DNA of 64,000 nt from an uncultured Marinifilum sp. (GCF_963677195.1 NZ_OY781918.1:3088923-3152922), one strand, 5' to 3'. Positions 54,756 through 63,428 are shown, counted from the stretch's first letter. The notes: generated from the sequence alone by a model not told the origin. Numbers and translations: made by a program.

Positions 54756-55186
54756 AAATAAAGTTAATAATCGCGGCAATTTTTATTTCATGGACATTGA
54801 ATGCTTGTTCTCAAGAAAAATGTAAAGAAATACAAATTTTTCATAGCTATGAGCATTTGTACATATCATACATTGCACCTATGTCATGTTGTGATAGTCT
54901 TTTACATGGACCAATAATTGTGAAAGACAGTTTGGTCATAAAAAAGCTAGTTGCATTAATGGATAACAGTATTTGTGATTCAAATGCGCAAAAACCTGAT
55001 GTGAGATTTAAAGTTATATTTCAATATCCGAGTAAAAAGGTAACAATCTGTTTTAGTGAGGAGGTTGAAGGAATGATACGTGACGAAGTATTACTTAAAT
55101 ATAATAATGAATTGTGTTCATCAGTCATAGATATCATTGAGCAAACTGGAGCAGAAAGACCACGAAGAGTTCTACCTCCAAAATAG
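54752..55186 (+). CDS. Small lipoprotein, candidate immunity partner (cassette 34, fourth gene)
   Basis: 144 residues. Lipobox TLNAC (Cys about residue 19), then a cysteine-containing domain (IAPMSCCDSLLHGPIIVKDSLVIKKLVALMDN). Overlaps the Rhs-metallopeptidase gene by ATGA. Periplasmic lipoprotein position would suit neutralising a secreted peptidase. Inference from position only. Confidence 0.6.
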   Translation: MKIKLIIAAIFISWTLNACSQEKCKEIQIFHSYEHLYISYIAPMSCCDSLLHGPIIVKDSLVIKKLVALMDNSICDSNAQKPDVRFKVIFQYPSKKVTICFSEEVEGMIRDEVLLKYNNELCSSVIDIIEQTGAERPRRVLPPK

Positions 55187-55522
55187 GAGTTTATCAGTGG
55201 TCTAGCATATTTGTGATTTTCATAAAATAAAATTACAATGCCCCGATGAACTTGTATAGTGGACATTTAAATTTGGAAAATATACAATTCAATTGTTAAA
55301 AGTATTTTCATGTTTGTGGCGAGTACACTTTTAATTGTTGAGTGAACTTTTATCATTTCGAATGTACTTAGCCATTTGTGGCTTGTACTTTTACGCCGGT
55401 GAGTTGTACTTTAGTACTTGTAAAAGGGGAAATAACATTTGTAGCCTGTACTTTTCTATTTGCATAAATAATTGTAAATTAGTTCTATTTACAAATCATT
55501 ACACATCAAATAAAGCTAAATT
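55187..55522. other. Non-coding gap inside cassette 34
   Basis: About 336 bp with no frame of note. TGTACTTTT-like words recur (55384, 55406, 55449), along with GCTTGTACTTTTACG. No attC-like end is seen, so the two halves of cassette 34 were probably fused by loss of a site, or this is a promoter region for the last gene. Confidence 0.45.
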
Positions 55523-56167
55523 ATGGGACGAAAAACATTAGCCGAAAAATTTAAAGAACAAAGATTGTTAATCTTCAACAGTAGTAAACCAGAAATACTA
55601 ACGTTGTTGGAGGTGTATGGTGTAAATAGCGAATACCTTACTAAAGGTGAAACGCTATACAATAATGTAGAAGAACTAACAAAAAGTCAGAAACGAGAAC
55701 AACAAGAAGAAAGTCAGGCATTCGATACGTTTTATGAATCAAAAGAAGAATGTGAAATTAATCTTCGACGTACACAAAAGATTGTACAAATGGCATCACG
55801 TTCAGACAGCAATCTTCAAGACAGATTGAAAATTAACGCAGCAAAACAAAGAAGAATAGAAGATTGGATAAAACAAAGCACGGAGTTTTACAACCTTTTA
55901 TTGAACGAAACAGAATTTCTGACTGCTATCGCAAAGTTTACTTTGACAGTTGAAAAATTAACGGCAGAAAAGAATCAGATAGAATCACTCAAGGATTTGC
56001 GTAATCAAGCCATGTCAGAAAAAGGTCAGGCACAAGAAGCAACACGTGTACGCAACGAAAAAATGGAAGAATTGGACGATTATTGCTATGAATTAAGAAC
56101 TTTAGCAACAATTGCTTTAGAAGGAAATCCACAATTATTAGAAGAATTAGGGATATTAGTTCGCTAA
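55523..56167 (+). CDS. Coiled-coil hypothetical protein (cassette 34, last gene)
   Basis: 214 residues, cytoplasmic, almost entirely helical with several coiled-coil runs (KREQQEESQAFDTFYESKEECEINLRRTQKIVQMASRSD and IESLKDLRNQAMSEKGQAQEATRVRNEKMEELDDYCYELRTLA). I recall similar Bacteroidota proteins without a function. Separated from the upstream genes by 336 bp, so it has its own promoter. Confidence 0.65.
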   Translation: MGRKTLAEKFKEQRLLIFNSSKPEILTLLEVYGVNSEYLTKGETLYNNVEELTKSQKREQQEESQAFDTFYESKEECEINLRRTQKIVQMASRSDSNLQDRLKINAAKQRRIEDWIKQSTEFYNLLLNETEFLTAIAKFTLTVEKLTAEKNQIESLKDLRNQAMSEKGQAQEATRVRNEKMEELDDYCYELRTLATIALEGNPQLLEELGILVR

Positions 56168-56168
56168 T

Positions 56169-56258
56169 ACCCAACGCTCCAAGCAAGCACATTTGCAATT
56201 CGCACAAGTCGACCCACGACCAAAAATTGCAAAAGAGCTTGCTTCCCCAACGCACGGA
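56169..56258. repeat. Hairpin element H4 at 3' end of cassette 34
   Basis: AAGCAAGCACATTTGCAATT (56181) pairs with AATTGCAAAAGAGCTTGCTT (56225), with the ACA/TCT bulge where H1 and H2 have it. GCACATTTGCAA and TTGCAAAAGAGC are shared with H1. Confidence 0.7.
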
Positions 56259-56284
56259 GAGGCAGCGGATGATAAAGCACGGGC

Positions 56285-56415
56285 ACACAACAAAATATAT
56301 AGTGCATGCGGGGTTTTGTGATATTCGAAAGTACATATCTCGTTAAAAAGTTTGGCTAAACTTGACAGGTAATCACTTCGAAATCCCGCACGACACCATA
56401 TACGCAACGTTAGCA
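56285..56415 (+). other. attC 34 (ends cassette 34), 131 bp, short type
   Basis: GGCACACAAC complements GTTGTGTGCC at 51309, ten of ten, across a 5.1-kb cassette. Arms ATATATAGTGCATGCGGGG / CCCGCACGACACCATATA. Confidence 0.92.
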
Positions 56416-56440
56416 CCCATGCAAGAAAGACACTGCAACA

Positions 56441-57868
56441 ATGAAAAAACGGATTATAAATATTGACTCTAAAATTTTTGAAATACCAAGATTCAGACTG
56501 ATTACTGGAATCTTAATTGGTTTATTTTATTCATTTGCTTTTTATTCTTTCTTGTACTTGATTAGAGAGGTTTTTCGGATTCTCTCAGTTACAGAAGATT
56601 ATGATTTGTGGATTTTGACCGACAAAGAGGTGTATTTTTATAATCTCTTTTTTGCTTTTATATCTGTAATCATATCTCAATCTGTTTGTTTTACATTTTG
56701 GTTCGATAGACCCAGAAAGTTTTTTGAGAAACGACATTATAGGAAAACTACTATTGTTAATGACCAAAGAGTTTTAAACTGGTATTTCTTAAGCTGGTTT
56801 TCAAAATTGGCAATTGTTTTCGGTATAATGTTCGGACTTGCATTTCATGGAGGATTTTATGTTTGTAGCTTTTACCCTGATTACAACTATATTTTCATCC
56901 TTATTATAATTGTTCTTTTTCTGCAAACATGGAACACAATTGGGCTGACTTTTAAAAGAAAAAGCTTAAAATGGATGTTATTAACAGGTGTGATTATTTC
57001 TATAATCGCTTTCGGTTTATCAAGGATTAATTTGATTGATTACAAAGCAATTAATCACAATTATCTTGCAAAAAACATACACAATAATTACAGCCTTGAA
57101 TTACCAGAAACAAACAGTTACGAAAGATTATTTCAACGTTCGTTGATTGAGAATATTTATGTTGTTAAATCTAAGAGTCAAAATGAAAATGAACCATTTA
57201 TCGTTGTCGAAAATAAAAAAATAGACCTCAATGAGCTAAACGATAAAATAATGGATTGGCAATCTGTGCGAAGTGAATATGAAATACCTCATATGGTATA
57301 TCAGCTGCACATTGATAAGACAATAAAAATGGGATTTGTTAACCAACTAAAAAATGAATTGGCAAAATCAGGGGTTACAAGAATTGCTTATGCTGTTGTT
57401 CCAATAAATCCTGAATATGACATTAGATATTATAAAGATTTTTCATTTCAAACATGGCTGCCAAATTGGTATTCTGATTGGTTTAATCCTAAAGAGATTT
57501 ACGATGATATAAATAGAACTCGAAATATTATCGAAATAAAACAGGGTACATCAGGAAAATGTTTCATAAATGACAAAACAGTTGAAAATGATAAAATCAA
57601 ACAAATATTAAAGCACTTGATAACAAATGATTTGGATTATATAATTAAATTTCACGTAAATGATAGTGTTGAATTTTCTGACTATTTTAGAGTAATATCC
57701 TATTCAAGGGAAGTCATAAATGAATTGAGAAATGAATACTCAAAAGAAACTTATTCAGAACAATTTGACTGGTTGGACTTTGAAAAAGAGAAAGAAGTGA
57801 AAAGGAAATATCCACTTCGGATTTTTGAATTGACAACTGATTTTAAGAAAATGATAAACGAAGAATAA
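56441..57868 (+). CDS. Membrane protein with two ExbD/TolR-like domains (cassette 35)
   Basis: 475 residues. Four membrane helices in the first 200 residues, then two stretches that look like ExbD/TolR periplasmic domains: FIVVENKKIDLNELNDKIMDW...VYQLHIDKTIKMGFVNQLKNELAKSGVTRIAYAVV and CFINDKTVENDKIKQILKHLITNDLDYIIKFHVNDSVEFSDYFRVISYSREVINEL. Real ExbD proteins have a single domain and one helix. No ExbB is nearby. Could be a motor-linked or decoy protein; family call is tentative. Confidence 0.55.
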   Translation: MKKRIINIDSKIFEIPRFRLITGILIGLFYSFAFYSFLYLIREVFRILSVTEDYDLWILTDKEVYFYNLFFAFISVIISQSVCFTFWFDRPRKFFEKRHYRKTTIVNDQRVLNWYFLSWFSKLAIVFGIMFGLAFHGGFYVCSFYPDYNYIFILIIIVLFLQTWNTIGLTFKRKSLKWMLLTGVIISIIAFGLSRINLIDYKAINHNYLAKNIHNNYSLELPETNSYERLFQRSLIENIYVVKSKSQNENEPFIVVENKKIDLNELNDKIMDWQSVRSEYEIPHMVYQLHIDKTIKMGFVNQLKNELAKSGVTRIAYAVVPINPEYDIRYYKDFSFQTWLPNWYSDWFNPKEIYDDINRTRNIIEIKQGTSGKCFINDKTVENDKIKQILKHLITNDLDYIIKFHVNDSVEFSDYFRVISYSREVINELRNEYSKETYSEQFDWLDFEKEKEVKRKYPLRIFELTTDFKKMINEE

Positions 57869-57877
57869 TGCACAGGG

Positions 57878-58009
57878 TGCTAACACGGTATATACAAAAT
57901 GGGCGAGACAGTAGTAAATTCAAAGGTTGTAGCCCGCTTCAACATCGTAACGGTTTGATAAGTTTGAAGCCCGCAATCGCCCACATTTGCATATACCAAA
58001 CCGTTATGC
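57878..58009 (+). other. attC 35 (ends cassette 35), 132 bp, short type
   Basis: GGGTGCTAAC complements GTTAGCACCC at 56409, ten of ten. Loop AACGGTTTGATAAG then GAAGCCCGCAATCGCC. Confidence 0.92.
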
Positions 58010-58033
58010 CTCATTCTAATTAGCCTCAATTAA

Positions 58034-58768
58034 ATGAACGAACTAAAAATATATGCATTTATTAAAGCTGTTGATAAGAAATTTTTTGACAGCTTTATGA
58101 ATGAAGGTCAAATATGTATGAATACCATTAAATGGTTTAGAGAATACGAAAAAATTGACAAAAATATCGGAGACGGAAGTGAAGGTGCTATAGCGACTTG
58201 TGGCAATGATTTTAAGATTTCATTTGCAGAACCAATTGAAAACTTTAATTCTCCTAAAGAGCTAAATGAGAAAATTGATAAGGCAAATTGGTCAAAGAAG
58301 TTTTCTGGAGAAAATTTAAGAATGTTTGATGGGAATGATGCAAATATATTGAGTCTATATGCAATTACATATTCTCAATACAGTGAAAAATTAAACGGTG
58401 ATCTAGTTCCTAAAAAGTTCATTGATGAGTTTTCAAACCATAGATTTATCCTTATTCTAAATCCAAGATTATTTATTTCAAGGATGGAAGAAGCAATCAG
58501 TAAATTAGGTAAATCGATGAAGCTAAAAATGGTTGAGTACTATAAACTTGATAATACTTTAAAACAAGACTTATCCTTTTTTCACAAGCAAGATATTTAT
58601 TCATATCAGAATGAATTTCGTTTTATACTTGAAGATAAAAATCCTGAAATGAAAATCTTAAATATTGGCTCGCTTGGTGACATCTGTGCTGAAATTGATT
58701 TACACAAACAACCATGTTCGCTTGAAACTGATGACGAGATTATAAATATTAGAATGGATGATAAATAA
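58034..58768 (+). CDS. Hypothetical protein, FMNEGQICMNTIKWFREYE family, copy B (cassette 36)
   Basis: 244 residues, close paralogue of the gene at 15857 with many substitutions (for example SQYSEKLNG versus SEDNKKVNG). Both keep NTIKWFREYEKIDKNIGDGSEGA and the Phe/Tyr-rich FHKQDIYSYQNEFRFIL. Same leader and same R box as cassette 2, but far more diverged than the other repeated cassettes. So it is an older duplicate or a separate acquisition. Confidence 0.65.
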   Translation: MNELKIYAFIKAVDKKFFDSFMNEGQICMNTIKWFREYEKIDKNIGDGSEGAIATCGNDFKISFAEPIENFNSPKELNEKIDKANWSKKFSGENLRMFDGNDANILSLYAITYSQYSEKLNGDLVPKKFIDEFSNHRFILILNPRLFISRMEEAISKLGKSMKLKMVEYYKLDNTLKQDLSFFHKQDIYSYQNEFRFILEDKNPEMKILNIGSLGDICAEIDLHKQPCSLETDDEIINIRMDDK

Positions 58769-58792
58769 AATCTTAGATTGAAGAGAACGAAG

Positions 58793-58979
58793 GCATAACA
58801 AAAGCTAAATTTCATGGGCGGCGACGAATAGATTGAAAGCTTAGCTCAATTAAGAAACACCAGCAAGCCACCCAGATTTGGTTTGCAAAAAATATAAACA
58901 AATATATGTGGCTTGCTTCCGTGCGGTTTGAAAAGTAAATTCTTTTAATCGCCCACGCAACTTAGCAAGCCCGTTGTAG
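58793..58979 (+). other. attC 36 (ends cassette 36), 187 bp, long type
   Basis: GGCATAAC complements GTTATGCC at 58003. Inner arms CAGCAAGCCACCCAGA / GTGGCTTGCTT. Confidence 0.9.
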
Positions 58980-59032
58980 CCAATTTAAAGACGCAACCTT
59001 CGTTATGTAAAACACATCAAAAGAAATAAATT

Positions 59033-59605
59033 ATGAACATGAAAATATTGAGATTAGCACTGATTATTTTTTCATTAACGTTATTTAGCTGTGAGAAAGA
59101 AAATGTTGATGACATAGAAAACTCGGATGAAAAGTATGTCCCGACCGATGTATTAGTCAAAATGAAAGGACATTATACTATTGATAAAGTATTTGACTTT
59201 ATTAATAGTTTTGACCATGACGTTGAAAATATTCATTCTCAAACTTACACATCAGACTTACCCTCTGATAGTTTACAATACGTATTAGATTATCTTAATG
59301 CTAAGACTTATACAAATGACGGAAATGCTTGGTTTGTTAGTGGATATTTGCATTATCAAACAAAGGTGATAACTATCTTCCCAAGACTTTTCGATATGAA
59401 AAATACTACTTATCAAGATGACTGGTTAGAATCAATGGAGATTTTGAAACTAAAAGAGGATACTGTTAGTGAAACTGCTGGTTGTATAATCTACTTTCAT
59501 GTGCCAGAAGGGGATGAGAAAGAGTGGGAAAAGAAATTCGAAGAATATGATTTTGTAGAATGGGCTGAGTTGAATTATTATGTTGATATAAATCCATGGC
59601 CATAG
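59033..59605 (+). CDS. Hypothetical lipoprotein, copy 2 (cassette 37)
   Basis: 190 residues, the same protein as at 41948 (lipobox LTLFSC, C-terminal EYDFVEWAELNYYVD). Leader, gene and attC agree with the first copy; only the following cassette differs. Confidence 0.65.
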   Translation: MNMKILRLALIIFSLTLFSCEKENVDDIENSDEKYVPTDVLVKMKGHYTIDKVFDFINSFDHDVENIHSQTYTSDLPSDSLQYVLDYLNAKTYTNDGNAWFVSGYLHYQTKVITIFPRLFDMKNTTYQDDWLESMEILKLKEDTVSETAGCIIYFHVPEGDEKEWEKKFEEYDFVEWAELNYYVDINPWP

Positions 59606-59618
59606 ATGAAAAAACTGG

Positions 59619-59748
59619 CTACAACACGCAATATAGCAAAAAGCGGTGAAGTGCTAAATTGGAGCGGTTTTAGCCCGTTTCAACTTCATTTCGGTTTGAT
59701 GTTAAGTCGCTCGCAATCCGCTTCATGCCATATTGCCATCCGTTGTGT
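59619..59748 (+). other. attC 37 (ends cassette 37), 130 bp, short type
   Basis: TGGCTACAAC complements GTTGTAGCCA at 58973. Body identical to attC 29. Confidence 0.92.
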
Positions 59749-59767
59749 GCCATTTAAAAAAAAACCT

Positions 59768-60640
59768 ATGAATAGAGAATTATTAGAAAAAGCGAACAAT
59801 CTCAGAAGGTCAAATCAGAATATATTGGCTGATGAAATTTATGACCAGTTATTGAGAATTGAACCAAACAATGACGAATTGATTTTCAATAAAGCACTAA
59901 ACATTACTAATACCGACCCTGAAAAAGCCATTAATTTTTTTGAAAAAGTACTTGAACTCAATCCAAATGTAAATGCTGTATTTGGAAATTTAGCAACTAT
60001 TGCAGTTGACAATAATCTTTTTGAATTAGTACTTCCGATATTCAATAAAGGGATTAATGAAAATCCAAATAATTTAGATTTAGTATATCAACGAGCAACA
60101 TTAATAGGAAATCAAGGAAATTATAAAAACGCTTTAATAGACTTTTATAAAGTAATTGATAATTCAACACTTACCGATAACCCAGAATTATTTGCCGAAC
60201 ACCAAATTTCAAAGGATATTGAAATCAGTAAGGTACATCTAAGATTAGAAACTCAAGATAAAAACTATACTCTTCCGATACCTAATGAAAATGAAATAAG
60301 AAATATAAGGATTAAGGAATACGAATATACCTTGCCAGACAATAATTCAGATTCTAAAAACTACTTTATTGATTTCGGGAAGCATATGGGACTATCAATT
60401 AAGGAAGTATTGAACAATCAACCAGATTATTTAATATGGTGTATCCTTAATTTACATAGTTTCTGTGTCTCAGAGGATATTATTGAAATTCTTAAGAACA
60501 AACGTTTGGAAGTTAATCAAGCGGAGAACATAAATTTGTTTAAACTAAAATTATCAAGAGAAGAAATTCCAACAGTTGAATTTGATGGTGATGCACCAGA
60601 TTCATTTACAATGGATGAAGATGGAAACATAATTTATTAA
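59768..60640 (+). CDS. TPR protein with C-terminal exonuclease X-like accessory domain (cassette 38, first gene)
   Basis: 290 residues from the ATG before NRELLEKANNLRRS; a longer frame extends into attC 37 and is not likely. About three TPR-like helical pairs (RRSNQNILADEIYDQLLRIEPNNDELIFNKAL, PEKAINFFEKVLELNPNVNAVFGNLA, YKNALIDFYKVIDNS). Near the end, NYFIDFGKHMGLSIKEVLNNQPDYLIWCIL resembles the small F-G-K-H-x-G domain found after exonuclease X-type nucleases. Cytoplasmic; role unknown. Confidence 0.7.
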   Translation: MNRELLEKANNLRRSNQNILADEIYDQLLRIEPNNDELIFNKALNITNTDPEKAINFFEKVLELNPNVNAVFGNLATIAVDNNLFELVLPIFNKGINENPNNLDLVYQRATLIGNQGNYKNALIDFYKVIDNSTLTDNPELFAEHQISKDIEISKVHLRLETQDKNYTLPIPNENEIRNIRIKEYEYTLPDNNSDSKNYFIDFGKHMGLSIKEVLNNQPDYLIWCILNLHSFCVSEDIIEILKNKRLEVNQAENINLFKLKLSREEIPTVEFDGDAPDSFTMDEDGNIIY

Positions 60641-60643
60641 TAA

Positions 60644-61309
60644 ATGAATTCATTTGATTTTAATAGACAGAGAGCAACTCACCTTTATCGAAAATGGTAT
60701 GTGAGTTCAAAGAAGGACTCAAATTCCATGTATGACAAGGAACAGGTTGACGACTTACACGCTTACTTGTCAACTGAATTGTCGCCACTCATTGAACACT
60801 ACCTGTCCCAGAAACTATCAGTTTATCGTGCAGAATTACCTATCCTATTTATCGGCACCAAGAAAATAGAGACATTCCCTGTTGAAATCTTGGTATTATC
60901 AAATACAATCGAGTGCATGAATATGCCCGGTTGTATGGCAGTGGGAAAAGAGCCAAGAGATGCTTTTTCCAAGATTTTATATGCAATAATAGAGTGCGCA
61001 GATGCCCGATACAGGAATGGAAAGGGATTCATGAATATCGTGCACACAATGAAAATGTATGACGCAAATAATACAGACATAAAAAGAACAGAGTTTATTA
61101 CTCAATTAAAAGAACGCGGATGGGACAAAGAATACGATGGTGCCTATAACACGGTATTATTCAACGACACCAATAAAGTAACCTATACCGTTCCAAAGAC
61201 AGAAATGATTAGCGAATCAATGCGCTTTTCGTTTAACAAACTCCAATTTCAGATAAGTGCAAAGATGGCAAGAGAACAGGACACATATTATCCAGACGAT
61301 GACTATTAA
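60644..61309 (+). CDS. Hypothetical protein (cassette 38, second gene)
   Basis: 221 residues, cytoplasmic, three bases after the TPR gene and so co-transcribed. RATHLYRKWYVSSKKDSNSMYDKEQVDD and MPGCMAVGKEPRDAFSKILYAIIECADARYRNGKGFMNIVHTMKMYDAN are its most distinct stretches. No family recognised. Confidence 0.6.
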   Translation: MNSFDFNRQRATHLYRKWYVSSKKDSNSMYDKEQVDDLHAYLSTELSPLIEHYLSQKLSVYRAELPILFIGTKKIETFPVEILVLSNTIECMNMPGCMAVGKEPRDAFSKILYAIIECADARYRNGKGFMNIVHTMKMYDANNTDIKRTEFITQLKERGWDKEYDGAYNTVLFNDTNKVTYTVPKTEMISESMRFSFNKLQFQISAKMAREQDTYYPDDDY

Positions 61310-61433
61310 AAGGAATAAAAAATGAAAATAAACGGCACACAACAAAGAACTAAGGTAAAAACCTAGTTATTTTGCCATAATTTTTCTTTACGAACTACCT
61401 TTTATTTTAGGGAGGCAGATTCGAAAAGAAAAA

Positions 61434-62402
61434 TTATTTCATTCTTAGAGTAGATCTATAATCCGGATGGTATCTCACTCCAGATTTGGCAATCGCCAAA
61501 GATTGAGAAAGGAGTTTATTTGTAACGGCAATCAACGCTAGCTTCTTAGATTTCCCTTTGTCCACTAGCCGATCGAAAAGGGCCTTGCATTGCATGTTTT
61601 TGGTACATGCTGTAAAGCTGCACATAAATAAATGGTTACGTACTATTGGATTTCCTTTTTTAGATATTCTTGCTTTTCCCCTGATACTTGTACCTGACGA
61701 AGTAATAACTGGGGAAAGTCCAAAGAAAGCCGATAGCTGCTTGGCATTTTCGAAAGTTCTAAATCCATTGGTAGAAACAATCAGTATGATAGCGGTTTTC
61801 TTACCTATTCCTGGGATCGATGTGAGGTTGGACAATAGCTCCTGTTCATGTTCTTTGATTATCGCTTCGATTTCTTTTTTAAGCAATAGAATTTCGGATT
61901 TTACTTGACGGATCTGACGTTTTAACGATGTTACGACCCTTCCTTTAATGCCTTTGTCGATAAAGCCGTGCAATTTGTTCTTTAACGCCGTACTTTGTTT
62001 GTGGTACAAATTGATTGTTGTATGCAGATCCTTACATTTATCAATGAATCCCGGTAGGGGTTTCCATAAGTTCAGACTTTGTTCCTGTGCATACATCACG
62101 ATCATTTTGGCATCGCTTTTATCAGTTTTGTTATGTTGTAGTTTCATTTGTATAAATCGTTTAATAACCAATGGGTTTATAACCGAAACCCGAACACTGT
62201 TTTCAAATAAGAACACCGCAAGCTGATAATAATAATTGCCAGTATATTCCATTACACACCAGCTTTGTGGGGAAAGTAATAGAAGTAATTCAGCAAATCC
62301 TTCAGGAGTGTTTTTAAACTGTTTGTGCCCAAATTTGGTACTCCATACATCAAATACTTTTTTGGAAATGTCGATTCCGATAAAATGTGTATTTTTATTC
62401 AT
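61434..62402 (-). CDS. IS110-family DEDD transposase
   Basis: 322 residues. N-terminal RuvC-like domain with FIGIDISKK (D11), E52 (MEYTGNYYY), D94 and D97 (KTDKSDAKM) as the DEDD set. The C-terminal Transposase_20 domain has LTSIPGIGKKTAIILI, then the serine-bearing TSSGTSIRGKARISKKGNPIVRNHLFM. IS110 enzymes are guided by a bridge RNA from the element's own non-coding end. Intact, so probably active. Confidence 0.93.
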   Translation of the reverse strand: MNKNTHFIGIDISKKVFDVWSTKFGHKQFKNTPEGFAELLLLLSPQSWCVMEYTGNYYYQLAVFLFENSVRVSVINPLVIKRFIQMKLQHNKTDKSDAKMIVMYAQEQSLNLWKPLPGFIDKCKDLHTTINLYHKQSTALKNKLHGFIDKGIKGRVVTSLKRQIRQVKSEILLLKKEIEAIIKEHEQELLSNLTSIPGIGKKTAIILIVSTNGFRTFENAKQLSAFFGLSPVITSSGTSIRGKARISKKGNPIVRNHLFMCSFTACTKNMQCKALFDRLVDKGKSKKLALIAVTNKLLSQSLAIAKSGVRYHPDYRSTLRMK

Positions 62403-62610
62403 AGTAAAAGATTTATTAAAGAACGAAGCTACTTTGATATAGCAACCTAAAAACAGGCTCTAATGGCCCAGAGAACTAATCGTATTCAAGTAGTGAAAGA
62501 GTGGGGATCTTCATTGTTGACGAGTTTGAATACCCAATGTATAAAATAACCTTGCTCCATTCTTTCGTTCTTTAGTTAATTCTTTAAGATAATAATTTGT
62601 AAACTTAGGA
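62403..62610 (-). ncRNA. Candidate bridge-RNA region of the IS110 element
   Basis: The 208 bp upstream of the transposase are where IS110-subgroup bridge RNAs are encoded. A stretch ACCCAATGTATAAAATAACC (62533) resembles the split attC target CAATGTGTATAAG, as expected if it specifies the target. Folding not computed; exact RNA ends unknown. Confidence 0.4.
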
Positions 62611-62763
62611 TGTGTATAAGTCATTGGGCAGCTGGTGGTTAATTTAAGGTGAGTACATTTGTTAAACATATCAGCGATTTGACATTTAAGTGCGTTGAAA
62701 TGCCCAACGCCTCATACACCAACCGTTAGCATTCATTAAGACACAAAACGAGCAGAACATAAA

Positions 62764-63423
62764 ATGAGAAAATTAGTATCAATTATTGTTGGCCTTATAA
62801 TGGTCAACCTTTCATTCGGACAAACTCAAAATAAAACAAGTTTTAACAAAACACTAATGGCTCAACTCGATACTATTCATCAAGAAGACCAAAAGTACCG
62901 ACTGCGAATAGATGAATTGTTGAAAAAATCACGTACACAGTCTGAAAATTTGGAAATAATAACACTGCATGAATTAATGAATGAAAAAGACTCGATAAAC
63001 CTTCTTAAAATTGAGAAAATACTAAATAAATATGGTTGGCTGGGAGCAGATGTTATAGGGGAACAAGGAAACAAAACACTATTCCTTGTAATTCAACATT
63101 CCGACCTTGAAACTCAACTTAAATATTTGCCGATGATGCGAGAAGCGTTAATGGTTGGAAATATTCAAAGTAATGATTTTGCACTATTAGAAGATAGGAT
63201 AGCAATGAGACAAGGGAATAGACAGATTTATGGAAGTCAAATTAAAATAGATGGTGACGAGTTTTACGTTTATCCATTAATTGAACCGGAAAAAGTAAAT
63301 GAAAGACGTTCAAAGGTTGGACTTGAACCTATAGAAGACTATGTCAAACGTGTTGGTATGACTTGGGATATTGAGAAACACAAGGAGAGAACAAAAATAT
63401 TAGAATCTGAAAAAGAAGAATAA
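62764..63423 (+). CDS. Exported DUF6624-like protein (cassette 39)
   Basis: 219 residues with a signal peptide ending VNLSFGQ. IEKILNKYGWLGADVIGEQGNKTLFLVIQHSDLETQLKYLPMMREALMVGNIQSNDFALLEDRIAMRQGNRQIYGSQI fits DUF6624 (GWxG...QHAD...D+...G..Q.YG). Function unknown; the family is often in immunity-rich regions. Confidence 0.78.
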   Translation: MRKLVSIIVGLIMVNLSFGQTQNKTSFNKTLMAQLDTIHQEDQKYRLRIDELLKKSRTQSENLEIITLHELMNEKDSINLLKIEKILNKYGWLGADVIGEQGNKTLFLVIQHSDLETQLKYLPMMREALMVGNIQSNDFALLEDRIAMRQGNRQIYGSQIKIDGDEFYVYPLIEPEKVNERRSKVGLEPIEDYVKRVGMTWDIEKHKERTKILESEKEE

Positions 63424-63428
63424 CGAAA

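Larger units (their letters stand above)
61346..62610. mobile_element. IS110-family insertion sequence inside attC 38, about 1265 bp
   Basis: Ends are inferred by removing the insert so that attC 38 regains the 130-bp form and the ACAATGTGTATA core seen in attC 14 and 33. No clear terminal inverted repeats or target duplication, as usual for IS110. The longer non-coding flank (208 bp) lies 5' of the transposase, the shorter (88 bp) 3' of it, which suits the IS110 rather than the IS1111 subgroup. Confidence 0.82.
61337..62731 (+). other. attC 38 (ends cassette 38), split by an IS element
   Basis: GGCACACAAC complements GTTGTGTGCC at 59742, ten of ten. Left remnant ACACAACAA (9 nt) plus right remnant from 62611 (TGTGTATAAGTCATTGGGC ... 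ATGCCCAACGCCTCATACACCAACCGTTAGC, 121 nt) add to 130 bp, the usual short-type length. Confidence 0.85.
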
